Of a DNA stretch of 31,723 nt, positions 1 through 7,606 are shown one piece after another. How positions within the stretch are numbered: the first letter of the stretch is position 1; each line of letters opens with the position of its first letter. This stretch comes from an uncultured Prevotellaceae bacterium (GTDB lineage Bacteria > Bacteroidota > Bacteroidia > Bacteroidales > Bacteroidaceae): positions 1-31,723 of the forward strand of contig CALCEL010000100.1 of the NCBI GenBank assembly GCA_937900485.1, given 5' to 3'. Made by a program: the position numbers and the translations under genes. Below the pieces are notes generated by a model. The model was not told the origin of the DNA. It did not search any database and worked only from the letters and a program-made list of their open reading frames with translations.

Positions 1-23
1 GAAATTGGGTATGATCCATGCTG

Positions 24-56
24 CAAAGGTACAACTTTTATTCTTGATTAGCCAAG
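24..56 (-). promoter_or_regulatory. Promoter-like motif reading off the left edge
   Basis: On the minus strand TACCTTTG (24-31) matches the Bacteroidetes -7 box TAnnTTTG exactly. CTTG at 53-56, 21 nt upstream, is a one-mismatch -33 box. It would drive a minus-strand gene lying beyond the window. An ATG on the minus strand at 17-19 opens a frame that runs off the edge, but it is too close to the -7 box to be sure it is the start. Confidence 0.4.
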
Positions 57-128
57 CCTTACCAACCGGATAAATCCGCTGAGCCCGTATTATCACTCGT
101 CAACAGACTGCCGGCATTGATGTCACAC

Positions 129-160
129 AAAAAGCCTCGGCGCAGTATGCGTCGAGGCTT
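129..160 (-). terminator. Rho-independent terminator of mdh
   Basis: A 13-bp stem (132-144 with 148-160, one G-U pair) closes a 3-nt loop about 30 nt downstream of the mdh stop. Read on the minus strand it ends in a run of five T. This is a strong intrinsic terminator for the mdh transcript. Confidence 0.85.
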
Positions 161-190
161 GTCCTATAATATAGAAAATCTATATCAGAA

Positions 191-1183
191 TTAGAGATTT
201 GGGTTAAGAGTACCCCAATCCTTGATAGCAGGAATGATGCCGAGAGTAACGAGTTCGTCACGCATCTTCTGCAAGTGCTCGTAAGAAGCCTGAAGAGCAG
301 CCATCTCATCAGCTGTTCCCTCAGGAGCAGTGAAGTGAACACCATCCTTGTCGATAACAGTAGGCATAGCCATCATCACGTTCTTGTAACCACACTTGTC
401 ACAGTTAACGTAGCAGCCTGCAGGGAGAGTGAAAGGCTCACCACCCATAGCGCCCTCGATCATCTTGACAGCCTGGTAAGCAGGGCTCTGGAAAGAAGAG
501 CGTCCTCGGAGCTTGATGATGTTAGAGCCACCCTGGATCGTGTTGTGCTTGATTTCTGCCCAACGCTCTGCAGTGAGTGGAAGCTCAGCGAGAGGCTTGC
601 CGTCAACCTTAACCTTAGAAGCGAAGACAGCCATCTGCTCTCCGTGACCACCGTAAGTGTGAGCGCCAGTAACTTTGTCCTGCTGAACGCCGAACTCCAT
701 AGCGAGCTGCTGCTGCAGACGAGTAGAGTCGAGAGCTGCGAGAGAAGTCAACTGGTTTGACTTCAGACCTGAGTGGATAAGAGCTGTGAGCGCTGTAACG
801 TCAGCTGGGTTGAAGATAACCACCACGTGCTTAACGTCTGGGCAATACTCCTTGATATAGTCACCGAACTGAGCGGCGATCTGGCAGTTACCCTTGAGAA
901 GATCCTCACGAGTCATACCCTCCTTACGTGGAGCACCGCCTGAAGAAATGATGTACTTAGCACCAGTGAAAGCCACCTTAGGGTCAACTGTCCATGTGAT
1001 GTTTGCACCTGGGAATGCGCAGTGAGCCATCTCATCAGCCACACCATGAACACCTGGCTCAAAAATATCATAAAGGCAAATGTTTGGTGTGAGACCAAGC
1101 ATAAGCACTGACTGAACCATGTTAGAGCCAATCATACCACCAGCTCCTACGATAACGAGTTTCTCGTCTGTTAAGAATGCCAT
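191..1183 (-). CDS. mdh: Malate dehydrogenase
   Basis: This is an NAD-dependent malate dehydrogenase, a cytoplasmic enzyme interconverting malate and oxaloacetate; in fermenting Bacteroidales it mainly works toward malate in the succinate pathway. The 330-residue protein has a Rossmann fold from residue 8 with the glycine motif G-A-G-G-M-I-G (13-19) and an acidic residue, D39, at the end of the second strand, which favours NAD over NADP. Substrate-binding arginines are visible in APRKEGM (R86) and the following TRED (R92), and again in DSTRLQQ (R155). The catalytic histidine is H180 in TYGGHGE. Length and motifs are normal for the family. It stands alone, with its own promoter at 1240-1271 and terminator at 129-160, and is divergent from the next gene. 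The sequence carries no sign of damage. Confidence 0.95.
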   Translation of the reverse strand: MAFLTDEKLVIVGAGGMIGSNMVQSVLMLGLTPNICLYDIFEPGVHGVADEMAHCAFPGANITWTVDPKVAFTGAKYIISSGGAPRKEGMTREDLLKGNCQIAAQFGDYIKEYCPDVKHVVVIFNPADVTALTALIHSGLKSNQLTSLAALDSTRLQQQLAMEFGVQQDKVTGAHTYGGHGEQMAVFASKVKVDGKPLAELPLTAERWAEIKHNTIQGGSNIIKLRGRSSFQSPAYQAVKMIEGAMGGEPFTLPAGCYVNCDKCGYKNVMMAMPTVIDKDGVHFTAPEGTADEMAALQASYEHLQKMRDELVTLGIIPAIKDWGTLNPNL

Positions 1184-1239
1184 AATGTAAAATTTTAGAT
1201 TTATATATATATGTTATATTGTATTTCCTTATCCTCATG

Positions 1240-1271
1240 CAAAGTTACCCCTTTATTTTATTTCAGGCAAT
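1240..1271 (-). promoter_or_regulatory. Promoter of mdh
   Basis: On the minus strand TAACTTTG (1240-1247) matches the -7 consensus TAnnTTTG, with ATTG (1268-1271, one mismatch to TTTG) exactly 20 nt upstream. The implied 5' leader is roughly 50 nt and AT-rich. Confidence 0.7.
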
Positions 1272-1360
1272 AATACGAACATATTTTTCTGTCATACACG
1301 GGAAAAAAGAACGTCTCTTCACTTATTATCACGCATAAAACGAAAGATTGCCATTTGTTC

Positions 1361-1404
1361 TTTGCAAAGACCTTTCCCCATTTGGGATATCTTTCCTATA
1401 TTCG
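1361..1404 (+). promoter_or_regulatory. Possible promoter of the HEIGH protein gene
   Basis: Two imperfect candidates overlap here. One is TTTG (1361-1364) with TATCTTTC (1388-1395) at 23-nt spacing; the other is TTTC (1373-1376) with TATATTCG (1397-1404) at 20-nt spacing. Each departs from consensus in one box or in spacing, so I cannot say which is used. Confidence 0.3.
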
Positions 1405-1465
1405 CGGATATACATGACAAAACATTTCCCCGTCACGGGATTTACATTTAACTAAACACAAAAAC

Positions 1466-2821
1466 ATGAAAAAACAGACGACAATGAGGATTCTCGTTCT
1501 TGCGCTCGCACTGACAGGAACGAACGTGGCAACGACGGCACAGAAAACAACGACGGCACATAAAAAGGAGATTTACATTCCTGAGGACCTGCGCTCAAAC
1601 GACTTCAACGACAACAGTTCGAAATGGAGTTACCGCCGCATGAGGACAAGTGACAATTTTGTCATCTTTTGGGACAAGGGATTCGGTGACGACATGAGCA
1701 AGGCGCCACAGCTGGAGGGACATGACATGCGGGTGGACCTCGACAACCTCATCGACAAGCTGGAGTCTTTCTACGCCTTCTACAAGGACAGCATGCGCTT
1801 CGTGCTTCCAGGCAGCAAGTCTGAGAAATACAAGATGATGGCCATGCTCAACTACTCACTTGATGGCACTGCGTACGGAGGTGACTACGACGGCACGATA
1901 GGCGCACTATGGATAGCACCGAACCGTGTGCAGGACAAGAAACTCAACTGCATAGCTCATGAGATAGGACACTCGTTCCAAAGCCAGATAATGGCTGACG
2001 GCGCCGGCGAATGCTGGGGAGGAGGAGGAATCTTCGAGATGACATCACAATGGATGCTGTGGAACGTCAACCCGGAATGGGTAAAGGATGAGAACTATCA
2101 TTGGCAGTTCTTCAGGAAGCACACGTACCTGCCGTTCCTCGCCGGCGAGAATATTTACACCAGTCCTTACGTGCTGGAGTACTGGAGCATGCGACACGGA
2201 CTGACCGTCATGGCGGACCTCTTCAGGGCCGGCAAAAGAGGTGAAGACCCGGTGTTGACCTATATGCGTATGTTCCTGGACAAGAGAAAGGACAACGGCT
2301 TACAATACATGCCTGACGAGAAGGTCACCGTTCTGTTCGCAGACGAGCTTCTCGACTGCTACAGTCGACTTATCACATTTGACTTCCCGAGAGTCAAGAC
2401 GGCATGTAAGCCACACATCAACCAGCTGAGCACGGATACAAAAAGGGAGAGTTACGCACAAGGACGACAAATCATAAGACCAACGGAGGAACAGACACCA
2501 CAGACGTTCGGATGTAACGTGATATCCATAAGCGAGGCCGCCGGTAAGCATAAGGTGACGTTTCACGGAGAAGGTGACAAGTCACGAGACGGATTTGCGT
2601 ACAGACTAGTATGCACCGATGACCTCGGCAATGCTAAGTACTCAAAGGTCAGACATGACTTCGACGGAGACATCAGCATCAACACGCCAAAGGGATTCAC
2701 ACATACGTACCTCGTGGTGGTGGCTTATCCTAAAGACGGCTACAAGCCAAGAGAGTTCAACCCGTATGCGCCGCAAGACAGCAGTAGCGTGAGACAATAC
2801 GGATATCATTTCGAGAAATAG
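1466..2821 (+). CDS. Secreted gluzincin-like protein (DUF6055-like)
   Basis: This is a 451-residue exported protein of unknown substrate. Residues 1-25 form a signal peptide (charged start, hydrophobic stretch, T-A-Q end). A zinc-protease motif, HEIGH, lies at 165-169. A glutamate, E191 in GIFEMTSQW, sits where a gluzincin's third zinc ligand would be, after a glycine-rich loop GECWGGGG. This arrangement suggests a metallopeptidase, and the layout recalls the DUF6055 family known from Bacteroidetes, recognised by eye only. After about residue 320 the protein looks like a beta-sandwich, perhaps a carbohydrate- or substrate-binding module. There is no type IX sorting tail, so it may stay periplasmic. 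It is monocistronic, bounded by a strong hairpin at 2840-2876. Peptidase activity is inferred, not shown. Confidence 0.75.
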   Translation: MKKQTTMRILVLALALTGTNVATTAQKTTTAHKKEIYIPEDLRSNDFNDNSSKWSYRRMRTSDNFVIFWDKGFGDDMSKAPQLEGHDMRVDLDNLIDKLESFYAFYKDSMRFVLPGSKSEKYKMMAMLNYSLDGTAYGGDYDGTIGALWIAPNRVQDKKLNCIAHEIGHSFQSQIMADGAGECWGGGGIFEMTSQWMLWNVNPEWVKDENYHWQFFRKHTYLPFLAGENIYTSPYVLEYWSMRHGLTVMADLFRAGKRGEDPVLTYMRMFLDKRKDNGLQYMPDEKVTVLFADELLDCYSRLITFDFPRVKTACKPHINQLSTDTKRESYAQGRQIIRPTEEQTPQTFGCNVISISEAAGKHKVTFHGEGDKSRDGFAYRLVCTDDLGNAKYSKVRHDFDGDISINTPKGFTHTYLVVVAYPKDGYKPREFNPYAPQDSSSVRQYGYHFEK

Positions 2822-2839
2822 ACTAACACCTACTATATA

Positions 2840-2876
2840 AAAGTCGGACGACAGTATTCAGCTGTCGCCCGACTTT
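2840..2876. terminator. Bidirectional terminator hairpin
   Basis: A 15-bp stem with a single mismatch (2840-2854 with 2862-2876) and a 7-nt loop lies between two convergent genes. The arms begin and end with AAA and TTT, so it can terminate both the plus-strand zincin gene and the minus-strand gltX-to-carbonic-anhydrase run. Confidence 0.85.
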
Positions 2877-2898
2877 ATATTTACAATAATGTGTGTCA

Positions 2899-3420
2899 TC
2901 ATTGTTCATCACGATACCAGTCGGCATACATGATGTAATGTTTCGCGATTCCTATATTCAGCTCTTTGGCTTGCTCCGGATCCACCTTCTTAATGAACTT
3001 GGCAGGCACGCCACCCCACAGCTCACCGTCACCCACCTGCGTGTTCTTCAAGACTAATGCGCCGGCAGCCACTATAGCACCCTCGCCTATCACGGCGTCA
3101 TCAAGTACCGTGGCACCCATGCCTATCAACGCTCCGCTCTTCACTTTGCACCCGTGCAGAGTGACATTATGACCAATGGTCACATCGTCACCAATCTCAA
3201 TAGCGGCTTTCTTGTAAAGTGTGTGAAGACAAGAGCCATCCTGAATATTCACCCTGTTACCGATGCGTATGTAATTGACATCACCTCTGACCACGGCGTT
3301 AAACCACACCGTACAGTCGTCACCCATACTCACATCACCGACAATAGTGGCATTCTCGCTGAAGTAACAGTTCTTTCCCCATTTAGGACTTAATCCGCAG
3401 ACAGTCTTGATAAGTGCCAT
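2899..3420 (-). CDS. Gamma-type carbonic anhydrase family protein
   Basis: A 173-residue left-handed beta-helix protein of the gamma-carbonic anhydrase / YrdA group; relatives hydrate CO2 or are of unknown substrate. Hexapeptide-repeat turns (IGDDVTIGHNVTLHG and others) run through residues 20-140. The three histidines expected to bind metal are H66 (CLHT), H84 (IGH) and H89 (TLHG). I chose the ATG at 3420, giving MALIKTV, because family members begin there; a start at 3447 would overlap the upstream gene. It is the last gene of the minus-strand run, 4 nt after the membrane protein gene, and is followed by the 2840-2876 hairpin. Cytoplasmic. Whether it is an active anhydrase cannot be told from the sequence. 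Confidence 0.85.
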   Translation of the reverse strand: MALIKTVCGLSPKWGKNCYFSENATIVGDVSMGDDCTVWFNAVVRGDVNYIRIGNRVNIQDGSCLHTLYKKAAIEIGDDVTIGHNVTLHGCKVKSGALIGMGATVLDDAVIGEGAIVAAGALVLKNTQVGDGELWGGVPAKFIKKVDPEQAKELNIGIAKHYIMYADWYRDEQ

Positions 3421-3424
3421 AAGA

Positions 3425-4138
3425 TTATAGTTTTCTGTAGAGAACAACGTAAACTATCGAAAGCATAAAGTACATGACTACCATTGAGAAGAACATTCCG
3501 ACACAGCAAAGAAGCAGTCCTGCCAAAACCACAAGAACCGACACTATGCCAAGGATGAACAAGTCCCAGAAATAGCCCTTTGTCATGTTCCAGCTTGCGC
3601 TGAACGCCTCACTGATGCTCGTCTCCGGATTATCCACCACGTACAAAACCACAAGCAACAGCCTAACAGACAAGAAGACTCCCGGTATAACACAAAATGA
3701 GAGACCGAGGACTACAGCTATCGAACTCAAGTAGTTAACAACAAGAAGCTTAAGATATTGCACAGGAGTGAACTTCCATGCGTCCATGGAGATGTCGTCC
3801 CTCTCGCCTTTCACCAGCCATATCACACTACGATAAATGCCGACAATCCAGATTTGACTTACGCAGGAATAAAGCAGATTCTTAAAGGAGAGACAACTTT
3901 TACCGTAAAAAGCCATCAAAGCACCATAATCCTGTTCTTCAGCCATTCTCATAATAATTTCCGAATCCGCATTATCTTCAAATAAGCCAGCCAACATGAC
4001 GTACAAAAAAATGAAAGCTACAGAAAGGAGGGTAAGCACGATTCCATTCTTCGTCTGAGCGAAGCGAATAGCATGATTCAAGACCTCAGACACGCTGATT
4101 CCCATATCCTCTGGTAAACTGGCATTTTTATTTTCCAT
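3425..4138 (-). CDS. Polytopic membrane protein of unknown function
   Basis: A 237-residue inner-membrane protein with long hydrophobic segments around residues 33-55, 85-108, 125-170 and 192-235, which suggests about five or six membrane passes. The first 30 residues are polar and probably cytoplasmic. A conserved-looking stretch, SFCVIPGVFLSVRL, followed by ISEAFSASWNMTKGYFWDLF, resembles small integral proteins of the DUF975 or GDPD-membrane-domain type, which have no firm function. It lies in the gltX-waaA run with short gaps either side (39 nt from the DUF2752 gene, 4 nt to the carbonic anhydrase gene), so it is very likely cotranscribed. I do not recognise a specific role. Confidence 0.7.
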   Translation of the reverse strand: MENKNASLPEDMGISVSEVLNHAIRFAQTKNGIVLTLLSVAFIFLYVMLAGLFEDNADSEIIMRMAEEQDYGALMAFYGKSCLSFKNLLYSCVSQIWIVGIYRSVIWLVKGERDDISMDAWKFTPVQYLKLLVVNYLSSIAVVLGLSFCVIPGVFLSVRLLLVVLYVVDNPETSISEAFSASWNMTKGYFWDLFILGIVSVLVVLAGLLLCCVGMFFSMVVMYFMLSIVYVVLYRKL

Positions 4139-4177
4139 AATAAGTAGTTTATTTTTAGTTAATATTAAATAGTGTAT

Positions 4178-4576
4178 TCATATCACGTTACGTAGTATTC
4201 CCCACACCACGAAGTAGAACATTACCGCTAACACCACGACATCTCGTTGACACCACCGAGCCACACGAGTTTCTGCTGCGGCTGGGAACAAAGCGCCTAT
4301 AAGCAACACAAGGAAATAGGGCAAAGACAATAAAAGACCCGCGTTCAGACGCCACGCATCAAAGAAACGCAGACGAAGCAGCTCATGTGCCATGCGTTGA
4401 GTTCCACAGAATGGGCACTGCAATCCGGTTATCATGTATAACGGACATTTCAACGGCCACTTCATGCTATAGGGATTACCAAACGCCAAAGCCAGCGCAG
4501 ACAATGACACCACGAACAACAGCAGCAGCCTTAATTGTCTGTCCTGTCTTCCCTCTTTATGTTTTTTCTCTTCCAA
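4178..4576 (-). CDS. DUF2752 domain membrane protein
   Basis: A 132-residue small membrane protein. Hydrophobic segments lie near residues 18-34, 76-96 and 110-130. Between the first two is the signature of the DUF2752 family: a GLQCPFCGTQR motif followed by a short amphipathic stretch with RFFDAWRLNAGLLLSL. The two cysteines of CPFC suggest redox or metal chemistry at the membrane face, but the family has no established function. The start follows the waaA stop by about 22 nt, and the membrane protein gene comes 39 nt later, so it is part of the same minus-strand run. Full length for the family. Confidence 0.8.
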   Translation of the reverse strand: MEEKKHKEGRQDRQLRLLLLFVVSLSALALAFGNPYSMKWPLKCPLYMITGLQCPFCGTQRMAHELLRLRFFDAWRLNAGLLLSLPYFLVLLIGALFPAAAETRVARWCQRDVVVLAVMFYFVVWGILRNVI

Positions 4577-4598
4577 GGTATTCTACCACTCCGAAGTC

Positions 4599-5822
4599 TC
4601 AATCGAATATCGCTGAGAAACACTGTGCCGTAGCACCGGCGTTGCCGTTGATGTAGGCTCCGGCAGCCGCTCCGGCTTTTGCCATCTGCTCCGGATCAGT
4701 GATGAGTTTGTCCATGACTGAGGCGAATGTGGCGGAGTCTGAGTACTCGAACGCACCTCCACACGCCTTAAGCTCCTGAGCTTCCTGGAACTTACGATTG
4801 TTAGGGCCGAACAACACAGGTATGCCGTAAACGGCAGCCTCCGGCACATTATGGATGCCGACACCAAATCCGCCGCCCACAATGGCAACCTTACCATATC
4901 GATATATTGAAGACAGCTTACCAAAGCAGTTGACTATGAGCACATCAGCGTCATAGCTCGCATTGCCAGCCTCAAGGTCTGTATACAACACACTTGTAAG
5001 TCCATGGGCATCCAAAAGCTTACCGATGGATTTCAGATGCACCTCACTGATGACATGAGGAGCAATGATAATCTTCCAGTCTCGCCTGTTGGCGAAGTAA
5101 GGAATATATATCTCCTCGTCAGGTCCCCAGCTGGAACCCGCTATCACACACGGAGAATCGCCCACAAAACGCTCCACGACAGGAAGGTCCTGAGCCGCGT
5201 TACGTATATCGATAACCCTGTCAAGGCGTGTGTCGCCGACGACTGTCACACAATCCACCCCATGCTCGTTGAGCAGACGCTTGGACTCCTCATTCTGAAC
5301 AAAGAAATGGTCAAACTGACGCAGTGCTTTCATACTTCCGTACCACTGGAAGAAATACTGGTTCGGACGGAAGATGCTGCTCACGCTATACAACTTGACG
5401 CCGCGTTTATGTGCCAGAGTGAGGTAGTTAAGCCAAAACTCATACTTAATGAACACAGCTATGTCGGGATGTGCCAGACGCATGAACGAATGCACGTTAC
5501 CAGGAGTGTCCAATGGCAGGTAACACACAAGGTCTGCTCCCGAGTAATTCTTCCTGACCTCATATCCTGAAGGTGAGAAGAAGGTGAGCAGTATCTTGTA
5601 TTCCGGATGTTCCTTACGTAGTCTCTCCATCAATGGTCTGCCCTGCTCAAACTCGCCAAGGGAAGCCGCATGGAACCACGCTATCTTATCCTCCGGCTTA
5701 ATCTCCGCCTTGAGAATCCTGAATGTCTGTGGTATGCCCTCCACAATCTTACGGGCCTTCTTAGAGACAAGAGCGGCCAAGAGCATACCGATTAAGTAGA
5801 TATATAATGCTACAGAGTACAC
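4599..5822 (-). CDS. waaA: 3-deoxy-D-manno-octulosonic acid transferase
   Basis: This inner-membrane-anchored GT30 glycosyltransferase (WaaA/KdtA) adds Kdo from CMP-Kdo to lipid A precursor in lipopolysaccharide synthesis. The 407 residues start with one hydrophobic anchor (about 4-20). The N-terminal GT-B half carries HAASLGE at 51-57, in which E57 is the expected catalytic base. The C-terminal half has the sugar-nucleotide binding glycine-rich loop VGGGFGVGIHN and the following EAAVYGIPVLFGPNN. The length is close to that of E. coli WaaA (about 425 residues). It follows gltX by 23 nt and precedes the DUF2752 gene by 22 nt, so an operon is likely. No other LPS gene is in the window. Confidence 0.93.
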   Translation of the reverse strand: MYSVALYIYLIGMLLAALVSKKARKIVEGIPQTFRILKAEIKPEDKIAWFHAASLGEFEQGRPLMERLRKEHPEYKILLTFFSPSGYEVRKNYSGADLVCYLPLDTPGNVHSFMRLAHPDIAVFIKYEFWLNYLTLAHKRGVKLYSVSSIFRPNQYFFQWYGSMKALRQFDHFFVQNEESKRLLNEHGVDCVTVVGDTRLDRVIDIRNAAQDLPVVERFVGDSPCVIAGSSWGPDEEIYIPYFANRRDWKIIIAPHVISEVHLKSIGKLLDAHGLTSVLYTDLEAGNASYDADVLIVNCFGKLSSIYRYGKVAIVGGGFGVGIHNVPEAAVYGIPVLFGPNNRKFQEAQELKACGGAFEYSDSATFASVMDKLITDPEQMAKAGAAAGAYINGNAGATAQCFSAIFD

Positions 5823-5845
5823 TTTGTTTCTATTTATCGTTACAC

Positions 5846-7399
5846 TTAGAGTGTGTCAATCGCATGCCGCATGCGTTTGAGCACCTCCTCCTTACCGAGG
5901 AACGCTACTAACTCGTACATGTCTGGTCCCTGACCCTCTCCCACGAGCGCCACGCGCCATGCGTTCCATGGCTTTACTCCAGTGCTCTCGACCCAAGGGT
6001 CAACCACACTCTTTATACCTTCGACTGTCCATTTTGACACCTTGCCGAGGACTTCCAACATCTGAGTCATCTCAGCGGCCGTATCTTCTTTCCAGTTCTT
6101 CTTGACGAACTTGTCCTCCTTATTAATCTCAGTTGGAGCCACAAAGAAGAACTTACACAATGGCCACAAGTCGCTGGCGAACGAGATATTACGCTTCTTC
6201 TTGTTTCCCTGTCCGTCAACATACTCTATCACCTTCATCTTCATCATACGGACAACCTCCGCCTCCTGCTCGGCAGTAGCCTCAACGCCATTAGCCTTTA
6301 GCACCTTGTCGAAGTCAGGACACCAGTCTGTGTCTGGACGCTGAATGAGATACTGGTGATTGAACCACGCAGCCTTGACGTAGTCGAACTTGGCACCGTT
6401 CTTTGAACACTTGCTCAGGTCGAACAGCTTAACCATCTCATCGAGAGACATCAGCTCCTGATCATTGCCCGGATTCCAACCAAGAAGGGCGAGGAAGTTG
6501 ACGACAGCCTCAGGAAGATAGCCCTTCTCCCTGTAACCAGAAGAAACCTCACCACTCTTCGGATCATGCCACTCCAACGGGAACACAGGGAAGCCCAGCT
6601 TGTCACCGTCACGCTTGGACAGCTTACCATTACCTACCGGCTTAAGAAGCAATGGCAAGTGAGCGAAACGCGGCATGGTATCCTTCCATCCAAACGCCTC
6701 GTAGAGAAGGACGTGCAAAGGAGCACTTGGCAACCACTCCTCACCGCGTATGACATGTGTGACCTCCATGAGATGGTCATCCACAATATTGGCAAGGTGA
6801 TAAGTTGGAAGGTCATCAGCACTCTTATACAGCACCTTGTCATCCAAAATGCTGGAGTTAATCTTCACCTCACCTCGTATCAGGTCGTCGACCAACACGT
6901 CACGACCCGGCTCAATCTTGAAACGTACAACATACTGTTCTCCGCTTGCGATGAGAGAGTCCACCTCGTCTTTAGTCATGGTGAGAGAGTTACGCATCAC
7001 GCCGCGGGTAGTGGCATCATACTGGAAGTTCTCAATCTCCTCTCGTTTCTTATTCAGTTCCTCTGGAGTGTCAAACGCAATATACGCACTTCCATTATCT
7101 AAGAGTACCTTGACGTACTTTCTATATATGTCACGTCGCTCGCTCTGACGGTACGGGCCATGGTCACCACCAAAACTTACTCCCTCATCGAACTTGATGC
7201 CAAGCCAATTGAACGACTCAATGATATATTCCTCCGCTCCCGGCACGAAACGTGTGGAGTCTGTATCCTCAATTCTGAAAATAAGATCTCCTCCATGCTG
7301 CTTAGCGAACAGATAATTATACAGAGCAGTCCTGACACCGCCAATGTGAAGTGGTCCCGTAGGACTCGGAGCAAAACGAACACGTACTTTTCTTTCCAT
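5846..7399 (-). CDS. gltX: Glutamate--tRNA ligase
   Basis: Class I glutamyl-tRNA synthetase charges tRNA-Glu with glutamate in the cytoplasm. Of 517 residues, the Rossmann catalytic core holds the HIGH-type signature PLHIGG (16-21) inside RFAPSPTG, and the KMSKS-type loop KLSKR at 259-263. The C-terminal third is the helical anticodon-binding region. The start at 7399 (MERKVRVRFAPSPTG) matches the family. It has its own promoter (7421-7453) and heads the minus-strand run that ends with the carbonic anhydrase gene. Linking an essential tRNA synthetase to waaA and two unknown membrane proteins means all are probably expressed during growth. Confidence 0.96.
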   Translation of the reverse strand: MERKVRVRFAPSPTGPLHIGGVRTALYNYLFAKQHGGDLIFRIEDTDSTRFVPGAEEYIIESFNWLGIKFDEGVSFGGDHGPYRQSERRDIYRKYVKVLLDNGSAYIAFDTPEELNKKREEIENFQYDATTRGVMRNSLTMTKDEVDSLIASGEQYVVRFKIEPGRDVLVDDLIRGEVKINSSILDDKVLYKSADDLPTYHLANIVDDHLMEVTHVIRGEEWLPSAPLHVLLYEAFGWKDTMPRFAHLPLLLKPVGNGKLSKRDGDKLGFPVFPLEWHDPKSGEVSSGYREKGYLPEAVVNFLALLGWNPGNDQELMSLDEMVKLFDLSKCSKNGAKFDYVKAAWFNHQYLIQRPDTDWCPDFDKVLKANGVEATAEQEAEVVRMMKMKVIEYVDGQGNKKKRNISFASDLWPLCKFFFVAPTEINKEDKFVKKNWKEDTAAEMTQMLEVLGKVSKWTVEGIKSVVDPWVESTGVKPWNAWRVALVGEGQGPDMYELVAFLGKEEVLKRMRHAIDTL

Positions 7400-7420
7400 T
7401 TTTTATTTTTAATTTTTTTG

Positions 7421-7453
7421 CAAAGGTAAAAAAAAACTTTCACACAAGAGAAA
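7421..7453 (-). promoter_or_regulatory. Promoter of the gltX-waaA run
   Basis: On the minus strand TACCTTTG (7421-7428) is an exact -7 box. TTTC (7450-7453, one mismatch) lies 21 nt upstream. The leader to the gltX ATG is very short, about 15 nt, and is almost entirely A and T. Confidence 0.65.
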
Positions 7454-7535
7454 AGTAGGTGACTAATTAACGAAGAGCAAGCTTATAGACACGGCAAACG
7501 TTGCACAACACACTGATGACGGGTACTAAATGACA

Positions 7536-7581
7536 CAAAAACGAAGTCCGTCAAACCATACCTGATGGCCTGACGGACTTC
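7536..7581 (-). terminator. Terminator of the YfhO gene
   Basis: An 11-bp perfect stem (7543-7553 with 7571-7581) lies 26 nt past the stop of the YfhO gene. On the minus strand it is followed by a T-rich tail (TTTTTG). It separates the YfhO transcript from the gltX promoter. Confidence 0.8.
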
Positions 7582-7606
7582 ATACCTTGTCGTCTCAAAG
7601 GGATTT

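Noticed and set aside
5004..5570. A 188-codon plus-strand frame
   Set aside because: Antisense to waaA, which has clear GT30 motifs.
6566..7102. A 178-codon plus-strand frame
   Set aside because: Antisense to gltX, an unmistakable gene.
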